64,000 nucleotides of DNA from an uncultured Parabacteroides sp. GTDB taxonomy: Bacteria > Bacteroidota > Bacteroidia > Bacteroidales > Tannerellaceae. The DNA lies in the NCBI GenBank assembly GCA_944325335.1, contig CALUZR010000006.1:30579-94578 (forward strand). The letters run 5' to 3'. Numbering within the stretch: the stretch's first letter is position 1; each line of letters begins with the position of its first letter. Shown in pieces: positions 7,991-16,872 of this stretch. Below the pieces are notes generated by a model. It saw only the letters and a list, made by a program, of their open reading frames with translations. It made no database searches and had not been told where the DNA came from. The position numbers and the translations under genes were made by a program.

Positions 7991-9388
7991 CTAATAGGCA
8001 TTCTTTTCACCCCTAAACATATTCAGAAGTGTAACCACAATTATCTTCAAATCCAAGAAGAAAGACCAATTTTCGATATACCATACATCACGTTTTACAC
8101 GTCCTTCCATTTGTTCTAACGTCTTAGTCTCTCCTCGATAACCTGTCACTTGTGCCCAACCCGTTACGCCTGGTTTTACCAAATGACGTACCATATACTT
8201 ATCAATCAAACTGGAATACTGCTCCGTATGTTTCAACATGTGTGGACGCGGACCAACTACCGACATATCGCCCTTCAAGACATTAATAAACTGAGGAAAC
8301 TCGTCCAAATTCGTCCGCCGTAAGAAATCCCCTATTTTTGTCTTTCGAGGATCATCTTTTTCTGCTTGTTTTGTATCGGCTTCGGCATTGACACGCATCG
8401 TACGGAATTTGTAGCACTCAAAGTCCCGCCCATACAAACCAGTTCGCTTCTGTTTGAAGAATATAGGCCCTGGAGAACTTCTTTTTATCAAAAATCCAAC
8501 TACTACATATAAAATGGGGAAAATCGTACACAATACGACCAAAGAAAAGCCAATATCAAAAGCCCGCTTCAATGCACGATTATAAAAAGCCTGCAAAGGT
8601 TCACGGCGCACAGTTATAATAGGAATGGACTCCATAATTTCCATTACCATGCTTTTCTTCACATTCCGATAAAATTCAGGGACAATAAAGAAACGAATCA
8701 TGTGTTTTTCCGAAAAATCCAACAAACGAAGAATCTTATCATCATTTGTTCCTGGAAGTGTACAATATATCTCATCCACGTCGTGCGCCAAAGCATATCC
8801 TTCCACTTTATCCGTTGTTCCTAAATAATTAGGCAATACATTTTTCAATACCTGATTATCGTCAAAAAAACCTAAGATATTGAACCCGGAAGAGATGTCA
8901 TCCTTCATGACTCGATATAAATCCATTCCGTTCTTTCCAGCTCCAACAATAACAACCTTCTTAAAATTATAACCCTTACGTCGATAGAACTTCAACATCA
9001 TACGCACCAACACACGCCAACAAGAAAAAACGACAATTGTAGATACGTAATATACCAATAAGAACGTAGCCAACACGTCCCCGACATTCAGAAATACCAA
9101 ACAAGTTGCAAATAAAAATATCAATAGCGTAATCACAGAAAACGCCCGTTGCACCACCTTGTCCAAATAGACAATCGAGCGATGCAATTGAATAGGTACG
9201 AAATAGAGAGAGAAGAAGTAGCAAAAATTCAATAGCAACAATACTTCCCTCAAATTGTTAGATATAGCACGCGTATAAAGCGGTCCTAACAAACTATATA
9301 CGAGGATAAACATCAAGTTCAAAACGACTAAATCGCCTATCCCGATGAGCCATTGGATCAGATATCCATGTTTCTTGTCAAATTCCAT
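7991..9388 (-). CDS. Undecaprenyl-phosphate sugar phosphotransferase (WcaJ-type)
   Basis: 465 residues, the normal length for the polyprenyl glycosylphosphotransferase family. The first 120 residues hold about four membrane helices. A Rossmann-like CoA-binding_3 segment follows (VVIVGAGKNGMDLYRVMK). After another helix comes the bacterial sugar transferase domain: SPGPIFFKQKRTGLYGRDF, KFRTMR, LRRTNLDEFPQFINVLKGDM, SVVGPRP and KPGVTGWAQV. It attaches the first sugar-1-phosphate to undecaprenyl phosphate for capsule or exopolysaccharide. No glycosyltransferase cluster adjoins it, so it may serve several loci. Confidence 0.92.
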   Translation of the reverse strand: MEFDKKHGYLIQWLIGIGDLVVLNLMFILVYSLLGPLYTRAISNNLREVLLLLNFCYFFSLYFVPIQLHRSIVYLDKVVQRAFSVITLLIFLFATCLVFLNVGDVLATFLLVYYVSTIVVFSCWRVLVRMMLKFYRRKGYNFKKVVIVGAGKNGMDLYRVMKDDISSGFNILGFFDDNQVLKNVLPNYLGTTDKVEGYALAHDVDEIYCTLPGTNDDKILRLLDFSEKHMIRFFIVPEFYRNVKKSMVMEIMESIPIITVRREPLQAFYNRALKRAFDIGFSLVVLCTIFPILYVVVGFLIKRSSPGPIFFKQKRTGLYGRDFECYKFRTMRVNAEADTKQAEKDDPRKTKIGDFLRRTNLDEFPQFINVLKGDMSVVGPRPHMLKHTEQYSSLIDKYMVRHLVKPGVTGWAQVTGYRGETKTLEQMEGRVKRDVWYIENWSFFLDLKIIVVTLLNMFRGEKNAY

Positions 9389-9417
9389 TTCTATTTATAT
9401 ATCGCATTTGATAAATG

Positions 9418-9425
9418 CAAATATA
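9418..9425 (-). promoter_or_regulatory. -7 box for the sugar phosphotransferase gene
   Basis: Minus strand TATATTTG, a full match to TAnnTTTG, about 30 bases before the start codon and just beyond the ompA terminator. Confidence 0.5.
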
Positions 9426-9437
9426 CGCAAATTTTCT

Positions 9438-9475
9438 CATAAAAAAGAGAGGCGCACATATTTGTGCACCTCTCT
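9438..9475 (-). terminator. Terminator of the OmpA-family gene
   Basis: The inverted repeat AGAGAGG...CCTCTCT with GCACA/TGTGC inner pairing is followed on the minus strand by six T residues. It starts 28 bases past the stop at 9503. Confidence 0.8.
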
Positions 9476-9502
9476 ACTATTTTTTAGTATTATGCAGAAT
9501 GA

Positions 9503-10651
9503 TTATTTGTTGTCTGCACGCATAATAACTACGCGGTTCCAACTATTTTCACTATACGGTTGTTCTTCGCAACCCTTCCATTCTACTGTAATCTGATCTG
9601 AAGAGATACCATATTTCTCTGTCAGTTCTTTAGCAACGGCTTTCGCACGCTTTTCAGACAATTGCATGTTGTAATCAGCTTTACCAGTCTTCTTGTCCGC
9701 ATAACCAATCACCTTGATAGGTACATTGTTTGCTTTAATGTACTCAGCTGTATTGTAGATATTAATGTGTTGATTCTTATCGATCTTTGCACTGTTCAAG
9801 CGGAAGAATACTACATTATCTACTACATTATTAACAACTTCTGTAACTGTCTCTTTGCATTCCGGGCAAGAAACCGGACGTTTGCTCAACTCTTCGTTCT
9901 CAGCACGTAACGCATTGATCTGATCGTTCAAATCGTTCAACAAATCGTAATCCATCGGTTCCAATACTTCGAAATCAGTCTTACCCAACTTGAATGTCAA
10001 ACCAGCTGTCAACTGACCAATTCCATCCGTCAAGTGATACATCGATACACGGTTGAATTGTTCATTCAATAATGAACCCTGAACTTCAATGTTCAAATCA
10101 ACACGCTTGCTCAAACGGAAAGCCGTCAAGATACCAAAATTCACCGTCGGAGATTCTGTTCTTGCAAATTCCTGAGATTCGGTAGTCTTGAAACGTTGTG
10201 CATAACCAAGACCGACCCAAGGAATCAAACGGAATACCTTCTTTTCATTATAAGGAGCCCAGAAATTAGTTACATCCCACAAGAAGTCTGCATGAGCTGC
10301 AAAATACTTATTGTGTTGCATAATTTCTGCATTGTCTCCTACAAAGCCATGCAAAATACCACCATTTGCTTGAATACGGAATCCTAAGTAAGGATTAAAC
10401 CATTTACCAAACGAGAACTGAGGCGCAAAGTTCAAACGGTTCTTGAAATCTGCTTCCCCGTTCTGGTCACCAAACAAGGTACTTACACCACCGGCAATTG
10501 AAATGAACCAATTGTCTTTCGCTTTATTCTTCTTGAAATTGGTCTTATAACCCTTTTCAGTACTAAAACCTACCTGAGGTTGGTACTCTTGTGCCGCGGA
10601 TGATAATACAAATCCCGACAACACTGCTAACAATAATGCTTTCACTTTCAT
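9503..10651 (-). CDS. OmpA-family outer membrane protein
   Basis: 382 residues. Residues 1-20 are a signal peptide ending SSAAQEYQ. Residues about 40-230 alternate polar and hydrophobic residues as in an eight-stranded barrel (WFNPYLGFRIQANGG, PWVGLGYAQRF). A short coiled segment (LNDLNDQINALRAENEELSK) precedes a CPEC pair. From about 285 comes the OmpA C-terminal domain that binds peptidoglycan: NSAKIDKNQHINIY, IKVIGYADKKTGKADYNMQL, SEKRAKAVAKEL. It has its own consensus promoter and a strong terminator, fitting an abundant single-gene porin or anchor. Confidence 0.93.
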   Translation of the reverse strand: MKVKALLLAVLSGFVLSSAAQEYQPQVGFSTEKGYKTNFKKNKAKDNWFISIAGGVSTLFGDQNGEADFKNRLNFAPQFSFGKWFNPYLGFRIQANGGILHGFVGDNAEIMQHNKYFAAHADFLWDVTNFWAPYNEKKVFRLIPWVGLGYAQRFKTTESQEFARTESPTVNFGILTAFRLSKRVDLNIEVQGSLLNEQFNRVSMYHLTDGIGQLTAGLTFKLGKTDFEVLEPMDYDLLNDLNDQINALRAENEELSKRPVSCPECKETVTEVVNNVVDNVVFFRLNSAKIDKNQHINIYNTAEYIKANNVPIKVIGYADKKTGKADYNMQLSEKRAKAVAKELTEKYGISSDQITVEWKGCEEQPYSENSWNRVVIMRADNK

Positions 10652-10708
10652 AATCTATCAACATTTTTAAATTAAACAATCTACATTTGTCATCTTGCAA
10701 AAGCAATG

Positions 10709-10739
10709 CAAAATTAATGTTTTATACCCATATAACAAA
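10709..10739 (-). promoter_or_regulatory. Promoter of the OmpA-family gene
   Basis: On the minus strand TTTG (10736-10739), 19 bases, then TAATTTTG (10709-10716). This is an exact Bacteroidota primary-sigma promoter, implying a leader of about 50 bases. Confidence 0.75.
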
Positions 10740-10775
10740 CGAAAAATCTAAATTGTTTTCTTTTATGCAATTTTT

Positions 10776-11648
10776 TTACTCCTTCGTCAATTGTATTAGG
10801 TATTGTCCATACTGGTTTTTCAGCATGGGTTGGGCTATTTGCCGTAAACGCGCAGCATTTATCCATCCATTGCGGTAGGCGATTTCTTCCAGACAAGCTA
10901 CCTTCAGACCCTGCCGCTTTTCAATGACTTCGATAAAGGTGGATGCTTCCGAAAGGGAATCGTGCGTGCCAGTATCCAGCCAGGCGAATCCTCTTCCTAA
11001 CAATTGTACTTTCAGTTTTTCTCGGTTAAGAAACTCTTGATTCACAGAAGTAATTTCCAACTCGCCCCGTGCCGATGGTTTAATGCCACGCGCCACTTCA
11101 ACCACTTCGTTCGGATAGAAGTAAAGTCCTACCACCGCGTAATTGGATTTCGGCTCGCGAGGCTTTTCTTCGATGCTGATCACATTGCCTTCCGCATCAA
11201 ACTCGACCACACCGTAGCGTTCCGGATCGTTCACATAATAACCAAACACGGCCGCATTTCCCGCATTAGCCATTGATACGGATTCTTTCAACATAGCCGA
11301 AAAACTTTGTCCGTAAAAGATATTATCGCCCAACACCAAGCATACGGAATCGCTTCCAATAAAGTCCGCTCCTATCAAAAAGGCCTGTGCCAATCCGTCG
11401 GGCGAAGGTTGCTCGGCATATTCGAAGCGCACGCCGTAATCGCTCCCATCGCCCAACAATCGACGGAAGCCCGGCAAATCTTGAGGCGTAGAGATAATCA
11501 ATATCTCCCGAATTCCTGCCAACATCAACACGGAGATAGGATAATACACCATCGGCTTGTCGTATATCGGGAGCAATTGTTTCGATACGCCCTTCGTTAT
11601 CGGATATAAACGAGTGCCTGAACCACCGGCTAATACGATACCTTTCAT
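10776..11648 (-). CDS. rmlA: Glucose-1-phosphate thymidylyltransferase
   Basis: 290 residues, full length. It makes dTDP-glucose from glucose 1-phosphate and dTTP, the first step towards dTDP-rhamnose. Motifs: [20 protein letters not shown] (nucleotide binding), [47 protein letters not shown] with the metal Asp, [19 protein letters not shown], and [11 protein letters not shown]. rmlB, rmlC and rmlD are not in the window, so this is either a stand-alone copy or separated from its pathway. The gap to the OmpA-family gene is 124 bases and includes that gene's promoter. Confidence 0.94.
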   Translation of the reverse strand: MKGIVLAGGSGTRLYPITKGVSKQLLPIYDKPMVYYPISVLMLAGIREILIISTPQDLPGFRRLLGDGSDYGVRFEYAEQPSPDGLAQAFLIGADFIGSDSVCLVLGDNIFYGQSFSAMLKESVSMANAGNAAVFGYYVNDPERYGVVEFDAEGNVISIEEKPREPKSNYAVVGLYFYPNEVVEVARGIKPSARGELEITSVNQEFLNREKLKVQLLGRGFAWLDTGTHDSLSEASTFIEVIEKRQGLKVACLEEIAYRNGWINAARLRQIAQPMLKNQYGQYLIQLTKE

Positions 11649-11798
11649 TTTTCCCTTATCTTTTAGATTAAAAACCTTTGTATATATAAAAAGATATAGG
11701 AGAAAATGTTCAAAGAAACACCTAATTTTTTCTTCTTTCCTAAGATTTTTTCAATGCTTAGGGCTGCTTTGATCTTTTTCTCCCTTATTTTCTGCTAT

Positions 11799-14009
11799 TT
11801 ATTCATACCAAACCGGACCTGGCTGGTTACTCATTTCGAATTGCAACGTGTCGCCTTGCATGATCATCTCGTGCGTAATGTAGCTCTTCGTATAGGGTTG
11901 GCCATTTACCTTTACCGATTGGATGTAAATATTATCCCGGCTTACGTTCTTCGCCTGTATGGTGAAGGTCTTCCCATTGTCCAGGTGCATTTTCACTTCG
12001 GGGAAGAGCGGCGTGCCGATTTCATACCGTCCACTCACAGGGTCGACCGGATAGAAGCCCATTGCGCTGAAGACATACCATGACGACATCTGTCCGCAAT
12101 CCTCGTTTCCACAAAGTCCGTCTGGTGTATTCATATATAATGTATGCATCACTTGGGCGGCATATTGTTGCGTCTTCCAAGGTTCTTTCGTCCGATTGAA
12201 GAGGTAAATCACGTGGTGTCCCGGCTCGTTTCCATGTGCATATTGCCCAATCATTCCCGTACTGAATATAGGTAATTGGGAAGAATCGGTCGGATTAAAC
12301 GTAAACATGCTATCCAGACGCTGGGCGAAACGTTCCTCGCCTCCGGTCAATTCGATTAATCCTTCGATATCATGTTGTACGGACCAGTAATATTGCCATC
12401 CGTTGCTTTCGCAGATGTCTTCGATATATTCCTCTGGATCGTAATCCGGAATGAAATTTCCTTTCGAATCGCGCGGTTGCATGAATGATGTCGCGGGATT
12501 GAACACATTACGATAGTTCTGCGCCCGCTTGTCGAACTCGGCCGCTATGTCTTTCTTCCCCATCGCTTCGGCCATGCGGGCAATGCAATAGTCGTCATAG
12601 GCATATTCCATCGTCTTCGACATCGACCAGTTTTCAGCATCGCGTGGTACATAACCATGCTTTTTATAGAAACCGATAGAACGGTAATCATCACGGTTGG
12701 CCGAAGCGACGCAGGCTTCCAATGCCTTTTCGGCATCAAAGTTTCCAATACCTTTCAGATACGCATCCACAATCACGGGCACGGCATGATAACCAATCAT
12801 CATATCCGTCTCGCACCCATAAAGGTTCCACAAAGGCAATGCTCCGCTTTGCTCATAGAAATGGAGGAAACATTCTATCATATCGTTCACACGCTTCGGT
12901 TGGATATAGGTAAACAACGGATGCGAAGCGCGATACGTATCCCAAAGCGAGAAGGTGGAATAGTTCGTCCATCCGTCTGCCTGGTGCGTCTTTCCGTCCG
13001 GACCTAAATACATTCCATCTACATCCGAATAAATCGTAGGCGCCAACATGGCATGATACATCGCCGTATAGAAGACGGTCTTCAGGTCGGCATCTTCCGA
13101 AGTGACCTCTATCTTGCCCAACACGTCGTTCCAACGTGCCACGGCTTGCTGGTGGTAATAATCAAAATCATCCTTCGGCACTTCGGCTTCGAGGTTCTTG
13201 GCCGCCCCTTCCATGCTAACACCCGAAAGGGCCGTCGTCACCAATATCTCCTCATTCTTTGCGGTTTTAAAGTTGAACGTAGCCACCGTAGCCGTACCGA
13301 TGCGTCCGGCATCTTTGGTTTCAATTGCCGTAGTATCTAATGTGAAAGAATCGAACGGACGGGAGAAGCGCGTCTGGAAATAAACATGTTGTTTGGGCGA
13401 CCATCCCATTGAATGGCGATAACCCCGAATCGTACACGAATCGACTACCTCGACATGCGAATCCGTCGTAAAGTCCCAATTCATCGCCTTCTTTAAGTTT
13501 AAGATAATGGAAGCATCCGCTTCGGGGAACGTATATCGCTGGATACCGCACCGCTCCGTCGAAGTCAACTCTACATTAATATTATAGTCTTTCAGCCATA
13601 CGCGGTAATAACCGGCCGATGCCTGCTCGTCGTTGTGCGAGAAAGAGGAATAAATACCCAGCGGGGCGTCTGCCTTTTTATAAGGATTCGTCACAGGCAT
13701 AAACGAAATGTCATACAAATCACCCGCCCCCGTACCTGAAAGGTGCGTATGACTAAACCCAGCAATTGTCGAATCGGGATAGAAATAACCCGAGATGCGA
13801 TCCCAGCCAGGCAATCCGTTGTCCGGACTAAGTTGCACCATGCCAAAGGGGACTTGCGCTCCCGGATACGTATTACCCGTAAAATCGGTTCCAATCATAG
13901 GATTCGTGTATTGCACCAATCCCATTTCTTCGCCCGCCTCTTGCTTCGGCGCACAAGACATGGCCGCCAACAAAGACACCGCGCATACGAAAGATAATTT
14001 GTGTTTCAT
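11799..14009 (-). CDS. GH92-family alpha-mannosidase lipoprotein
   Basis: 736 residues. The signal sequence ends LLAAMSCAPK, with Cys as the probable lipid attachment site, so the enzyme is expected at the cell envelope. The N-terminal beta-sandwich has NPMIGTDFTGNTYPGA and GFSHTHLSGTGAGD. The (alpha/alpha)6 barrel has YSTFSLWDTYRASHPL, TMEYAYDDYC and EPGHHVIYLFN. The catalytic loop GNEDCGQMSSWYVFSAMGFY carries the general acid Glu and base Asp. GH92 enzymes are calcium-dependent exo-mannosidases, mostly alpha-1,2; the exact linkage cannot be read here. It stands alone with its own promoter. Confidence 0.94.
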   Translation of the reverse strand: MKHKLSFVCAVSLLAAMSCAPKQEAGEEMGLVQYTNPMIGTDFTGNTYPGAQVPFGMVQLSPDNGLPGWDRISGYFYPDSTIAGFSHTHLSGTGAGDLYDISFMPVTNPYKKADAPLGIYSSFSHNDEQASAGYYRVWLKDYNINVELTSTERCGIQRYTFPEADASIILNLKKAMNWDFTTDSHVEVVDSCTIRGYRHSMGWSPKQHVYFQTRFSRPFDSFTLDTTAIETKDAGRIGTATVATFNFKTAKNEEILVTTALSGVSMEGAAKNLEAEVPKDDFDYYHQQAVARWNDVLGKIEVTSEDADLKTVFYTAMYHAMLAPTIYSDVDGMYLGPDGKTHQADGWTNYSTFSLWDTYRASHPLFTYIQPKRVNDMIECFLHFYEQSGALPLWNLYGCETDMMIGYHAVPVIVDAYLKGIGNFDAEKALEACVASANRDDYRSIGFYKKHGYVPRDAENWSMSKTMEYAYDDYCIARMAEAMGKKDIAAEFDKRAQNYRNVFNPATSFMQPRDSKGNFIPDYDPEEYIEDICESNGWQYYWSVQHDIEGLIELTGGEERFAQRLDSMFTFNPTDSSQLPIFSTGMIGQYAHGNEPGHHVIYLFNRTKEPWKTQQYAAQVMHTLYMNTPDGLCGNEDCGQMSSWYVFSAMGFYPVDPVSGRYEIGTPLFPEVKMHLDNGKTFTIQAKNVSRDNIYIQSVKVNGQPYTKSYITHEMIMQGDTLQFEMSNQPGPVWYE

Positions 14010-14043
14010 GTGTTGTTCGTTGTTTGTTAATTACTTTTGAATG

Positions 14044-14075
14044 CAAATATAAGGAATATTTATAAATGTGGCAAA
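14044..14075 (-). promoter_or_regulatory. Promoter of the GH92 gene
   Basis: Minus strand TTTG (14072-14075), 20 bases, TATATTTG (14044-14051). Both boxes match the Bacteroidota consensus, about 35 bases before the start codon. Confidence 0.7.
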
Positions 14076-14094
14076 AAGGGGGAGGAAATTGCGT

Positions 14095-14412
14095 TTACTG
14101 AAAGTCTTTTTGCAAATCGATCGGCGCACGGCGTACATCCCACATATCCACAATATAAATCGTCTCCGCCGCTTCATCAATATAATAAATGAGTTTGAAA
14201 TGCGGATGCACCAACAACGAACGATACGTTTCCGACAAACCCATTAAGGTTTCCTCTATCGGAGCCATGCGGGGAAAACGGGCGATTCGCTTGATGGCTT
14301 CTTGAACCTTTAATCGAAATTTATTCGCAACACCTATTCCGAATTTCTCAATACACCATACTTGATTCTCCAGCAACTTCTTCCAAACAAGAGGCTCTAC
14401 ATACGTTTCCAT
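14095..14412 (-). CDS. RelE/ParE-family toxin
   Basis: 105 residues with the ParE/RelE layout. An N-terminal helix pair (WKKLLENQVWCIEKFG, KVQEAIKRIARFPRM) is followed by the beta-sheet core YRSLLVHPHFKLIYYIDE and ETIYIVDMWDVRRAP with the terminal Arg pair. Such toxins act either on DNA gyrase (ParE) or ribosome-bound mRNA (RelE), and the sequence does not tell which. It overlaps the preceding small gene by 16 bases, the usual antitoxin-toxin order. Confidence 0.82.
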   Translation of the reverse strand: METYVEPLVWKKLLENQVWCIEKFGIGVANKFRLKVQEAIKRIARFPRMAPIEETLMGLSETYRSLLVHPHFKLIYYIDEAAETIYIVDMWDVRRAPIDLQKDFQ

Positions 14413-14711
14413 AGCGCAGCAATCATATCCATCCGCCTAAAAAGTTCTTCCGGCGATATACCTTTTCTGAACGAGGTTCCTATCGTTGCCTTCACAACCC
14501 GACTTCTTAATTCTTCCCGGGTATAAGGCGTTGGATTTTCTAACTCAGCCAACCCTTCCGGCAAATGTGCCAGAAAATCTTCCAGCCAAGGCAATTCCTT
14601 CTCAAAAGAATGCACCGCCGCCTCCGGACATGCGCCATACGCCACGCCCGCCTCTTCCACTTTTCGGTTATCCCGAGATGTTTCCTCTTGGTTATATACC
14701 TTCTTTTCCAT
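14397..14711 (-). CDS. Putative antitoxin partner of the ParE-like toxin
   Basis: 104 residues with no domain I can name. The N-terminal half is acidic and probably disordered (YNQEETSRDNRKVEEAG). The C-terminal part has TPYTREELRSRVVKATIGTS and SPEELFRRMDMIAALWKRM, which could be helical. The role is inferred only from its size and its 16-base overlap with the toxin gene downstream. It has a strong Shine-Dalgarno AGGAGGT, unusual for this genome, and a TAnnTTTG box, so the pair has its own promoter. Confidence 0.65.
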   Translation of the reverse strand: MEKKVYNQEETSRDNRKVEEAGVAYGACPEAAVHSFEKELPWLEDFLAHLPEGLAELENPTPYTREELRSRVVKATIGTSFRKGISPEELFRRMDMIAALWKRM

Positions 14712-14715
14712 ATCT

Positions 14716-14742
14716 ACCTCCTACTAAAGCAAGACAAAGGTA
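14716..14742 (-). promoter_or_regulatory. Ribosome-binding site and -7 box of the toxin-antitoxin pair
   Basis: Minus strand TACCTTTG at 14735-14742 and AGGAGGT at 14716-14722, five bases before the ATG. Most other starts in the window have only A-rich leaders. Confidence 0.6.
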
Positions 14743-14799
14743 AGCATATTTCCGCACATATCCTTGACCTTTCTTCCTTTTCCCCTTTCCAAAAAGTAA

Positions 14800-14919
14800 A
14801 AACATCCGAGCAAATCTCTATCTTTAGGCTAAAGATATATATCTGCAACCTAAAGATACGTATCTGCAGCCTAAAGATATATATCTTTAACCTAAAGATA
14901 GACCTTTTCCCGGTACTTT
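14800..14919. repeat. 120-bp palindromic element, copy 2
   Basis: Same architecture and length as the copy at 4778-4897: AAACATCCG at the left edge, the AATCTCTATCTTTAGG arm, alternating ATCTTTAG and CTGCAGATA units at 21-base spacing, and the right flank TTTCCAAGTTTTCC. The internal units are reordered and the right outer arm is degenerate (CGGTACTTT). It lies about 60 bases upstream of the toxin-antitoxin promoter. Confidence 0.88.
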
Positions 14920-14960
14920 CCAAGTTTTCCAAAGGATTCACGAATTTTATCCAGGAAGGG

Positions 14961-14995
14961 AAAACAAAAAAGCCCCAAGTCCGGAGACTTGAGGC
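14961..14995 (-). terminator. Strong minus-strand terminator with no assigned gene
   Basis: The arms GCCCCAAGTC (14972-14981) and GACTTGAGGC (14986-14995) form a 10-base stem with one mismatch and a four-base loop. The minus strand continues with TTTTTT then GTTTT. No annotated gene lies upstream of it on the minus strand before 15553. Confidence 0.65.
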
Positions 14996-15040
14996 CACAT
15001 CTACTAATAAAACATAAAAACGGGCGATTCGCATCGGCCT

Positions 15041-15142
15041 TTAAGATATTTCCTTTTTATCTGAGAATAAATGAACATCATCCTTACGGCTATTACTCCG
15101 ATTCACCCTTAAATGAAACGACACAAAAAAAGTGCGGGTCAT
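15041..15142 (-). CDS. Possible 33-residue peptide or integrase remnant
   Basis: A short frame beginning MTRTFFVSFHLRVNRS and ending at TAA at 15041. Its beginning vaguely recalls the arm-binding start of Bacteroidales tyrosine recombinases, but it is too short to assign and nothing else of such a gene follows. Its ATG lies inside the right-hand arm of the hairpin at 15125-15211, and the T run of that hairpin encodes its Phe-Phe. It may not be translated at all. Confidence 0.2.
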   Translation of the reverse strand: MTRTFFVSFHLRVNRSNSRKDDVHLFSDKKEIS

Positions 15143-15211
15143 GTTGTTCTATCTATATTGAAGGCATCGGCAAACGCCCATCGTGTTAGTAATAAAACAA
15201 CAGCCCGCACT
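15125..15211 (-). terminator. Terminator- or attenuator-like hairpin
   Basis: Two nested perfect arms: AGTGCGGG (15131-15138) with CCCGCACT (15204-15211), and TGTTGTT (15142-15148) with AACAACA (15196-15202). The loop is about 47 bases. Seven T residues follow on the minus strand. It is about 180 bases downstream of a minus-strand promoter signal. Confidence 0.55.
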
Positions 15212-15388
15212 CTATGCTATTAAATATACTTTTCCCTTGTAGAAAACCATATAAGCACGAGTGCAAGCATCTATTGTCTATTATTCCAACACGATAAAAT
15301 TTTGCCGATTTTTCAATATAAGAATAATATCGTAAATGCTTTAACTCAATATATCATCCGCTAAGATTCCGCCGAATCCCACTCGGAA
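15125..15388 (-). ncRNA. Candidate untranslated minus-strand transcript
   Basis: Between a consensus-like promoter (15394-15424) and the hairpin with T run at 15125-15211 there is no sizeable open frame on the minus strand apart from shadows of the paaK region. The start would be near 15388 and the end near 15125, giving about 265 bases. This is an inference from signals only; no known RNA family was recognised. Confidence 0.25.
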
Positions 15389-15393
15389 TGCCG

Positions 15394-15424
15394 CAAAGGT
15401 AGGAATGATTTCTGGAAAAAGAAA
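15394..15424 (-). promoter_or_regulatory. Minus-strand promoter signal in the gene-poor stretch
   Basis: Minus strand TTTC (15421-15424), 19 bases, TACCTTTG (15394-15401). The -7 box is a full match. It points away from paaK into the region holding the 15125-15211 hairpin. Confidence 0.45.
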
Positions 15425-15475
15425 CATAAATGGAAGAAAAAATGAATAGGAAATGTACATTTCGCTTCCAGTTTG

Positions 15476-15507
15476 TTGGTTATTCTCGCAAAAAAGTTAT
15501 TACTTTG
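15476..15507 (+). promoter_or_regulatory. Promoter of paaK
   Basis: TTGG (15476-15479), 21 bases, TACTTTG (15501-15507). The -7 box is one base shorter than consensus. It lies about 45 bases before the paaK ATG. Confidence 0.5.
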
Positions 15508-15552
15508 TGGCATATTTAAGTTCATTACTAACAAACAATACATAGAAAAACG

Positions 15553-16854
15553 ATGATTTGGAATGAAACAATGGAGTGCATGGACCGCGAAGAAATGCGG
15601 AAATTGCAGAGCATACGGTTGAAACGGGTAGTGGAACATGTATATCACAACTCGCCCTTCTATCGCAAAAAGATGCAAGAGATGGGACTTGTGCCGGAAG
15701 ATATCCAGTCGATCGACGATATCGTAAAACTTCCTTTTACCGTAAAGCAAGATTTAAGGGATAATTATCCGTTCGGATTGATGGCGGTGCCGATGTCGGA
15801 AATTGTACGTCTGCACGCTTCATCGGGGACGACGGGCAAACCGATCGTGGTAGGTTATACGCGCCGCGATTTAGGCATTTGGGCGGAATGCGTCTCCCGT
15901 GTCCTTACGGCAGGCGGCATTACGCGCAACGATTCAGTGCAGGTGTCGTATGGCTATGGGCTTTTCACCGGAGGATTAGGATTGCACGACGGCGTGCAGA
16001 ATATTGGCGGTACGGTGATTCCCATGAGCAGCGGTAATACGCAAAAGCAAATCCAGCTCATGCACGACTTTGGGGCGAAAGCATTGGCCTGTACTCCGTC
16101 GTACGCGCTCTACCTGGCCGAGACGATCCATAACTCAGGCATACCGCTCGAAGAGTTCCAGCTTCGCGCCGGCTTCTTCGGGGCAGAACCTTGGACAGAG
16201 AACATGCGCAAAGAATTGCAAGAGAAAATGCACATCAAGGCGTATGATATTTATGGATTGACGGAAATATCCGGTCCGGGCGTGGGCGGCGAATGTGAAT
16301 GCCAAAACGGAACGCACCTGTGGGAAGACCACTTCTTCCCGGAAATTGTAGATCCGAAGACACTTCAACCCGTAGCTCCGGGCGAGACGGGCGAATTGGT
16401 ATTTACCACATTGACGAAAGAAGGAATGCCGATGATACGCTATCGGACGCGCGACCTCACCCATTTGATTTATGAAAAATGCGCCTGCGGACGTACAGCG
16501 GTGCGCATGGGTCGCATCATGGGCCGAAGCGATGACATGTTGATCATCCGCGGCGTGAATGTATTCCCGTCGCAAGTAGAATCCGTCATCTTGGAATTGC
16601 CGGAATTCGAAGCACACTATCTGATTATTGTAGACCGTGTAAACAATACGGATACGTTCCAGATTCAAGTTGAAGTACGTCCTGAATATTACACGGACGA
16701 GATGAACAAGATGTTGGCACTGAAAAAGAAAATCGCCAGCCGCATCCAAAGCGTCATCGGACTTCAACCCGATATCCGCATCGTCGAGCCACGAAGCATC
16801 GAACGAAGCATGGGTAAAGCAAAGCATGTGATAGATAATCGTAAATTAGTATAA
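15553..16854 (+). CDS. paaK: Phenylacetate-CoA ligase family enzyme
   Basis: 433 residues, full length for the PaaK branch of the AMP-forming acyl-CoA ligases. The nucleotide-binding loop is HASSGTTGKPIVVGYT. Later segments are GFFGAEPWTENMRKEL, YDIYGLTEISGPGVGGEC, LVFTTLTKEGMPMIRYRTRDL and the hinge region GRSDDMLIIRGVNVFPSQVE. It activates an aryl acid, typically phenylacetate, with ATP and CoA. In gut Bacteroidales such ligases are usually paired with an ACT protein, as here, and the true substrate may be another aryl acid, so the symbol reflects the family. Confidence 0.9.
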   Translation: MIWNETMECMDREEMRKLQSIRLKRVVEHVYHNSPFYRKKMQEMGLVPEDIQSIDDIVKLPFTVKQDLRDNYPFGLMAVPMSEIVRLHASSGTTGKPIVVGYTRRDLGIWAECVSRVLTAGGITRNDSVQVSYGYGLFTGGLGLHDGVQNIGGTVIPMSSGNTQKQIQLMHDFGAKALACTPSYALYLAETIHNSGIPLEEFQLRAGFFGAEPWTENMRKELQEKMHIKAYDIYGLTEISGPGVGGECECQNGTHLWEDHFFPEIVDPKTLQPVAPGETGELVFTTLTKEGMPMIRYRTRDLTHLIYEKCACGRTAVRMGRIMGRSDDMLIIRGVNVFPSQVESVILELPEFEAHYLIIVDRVNNTDTFQIQVEVRPEYYTDEMNKMLALKKKIASRIQSVIGLQPDIRIVEPRSIERSMGKAKHVIDNRKLV

Positions 16855-16872
16855 AGAAAGGAGAAACAAGCT

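Noticed and set aside
15041..15142. Tyrosine recombinase gene fragment
   Set aside because: Only a vague likeness over about 20 residues, with no catalytic region downstream. Kept as a low-confidence peptide and not called an integrase.
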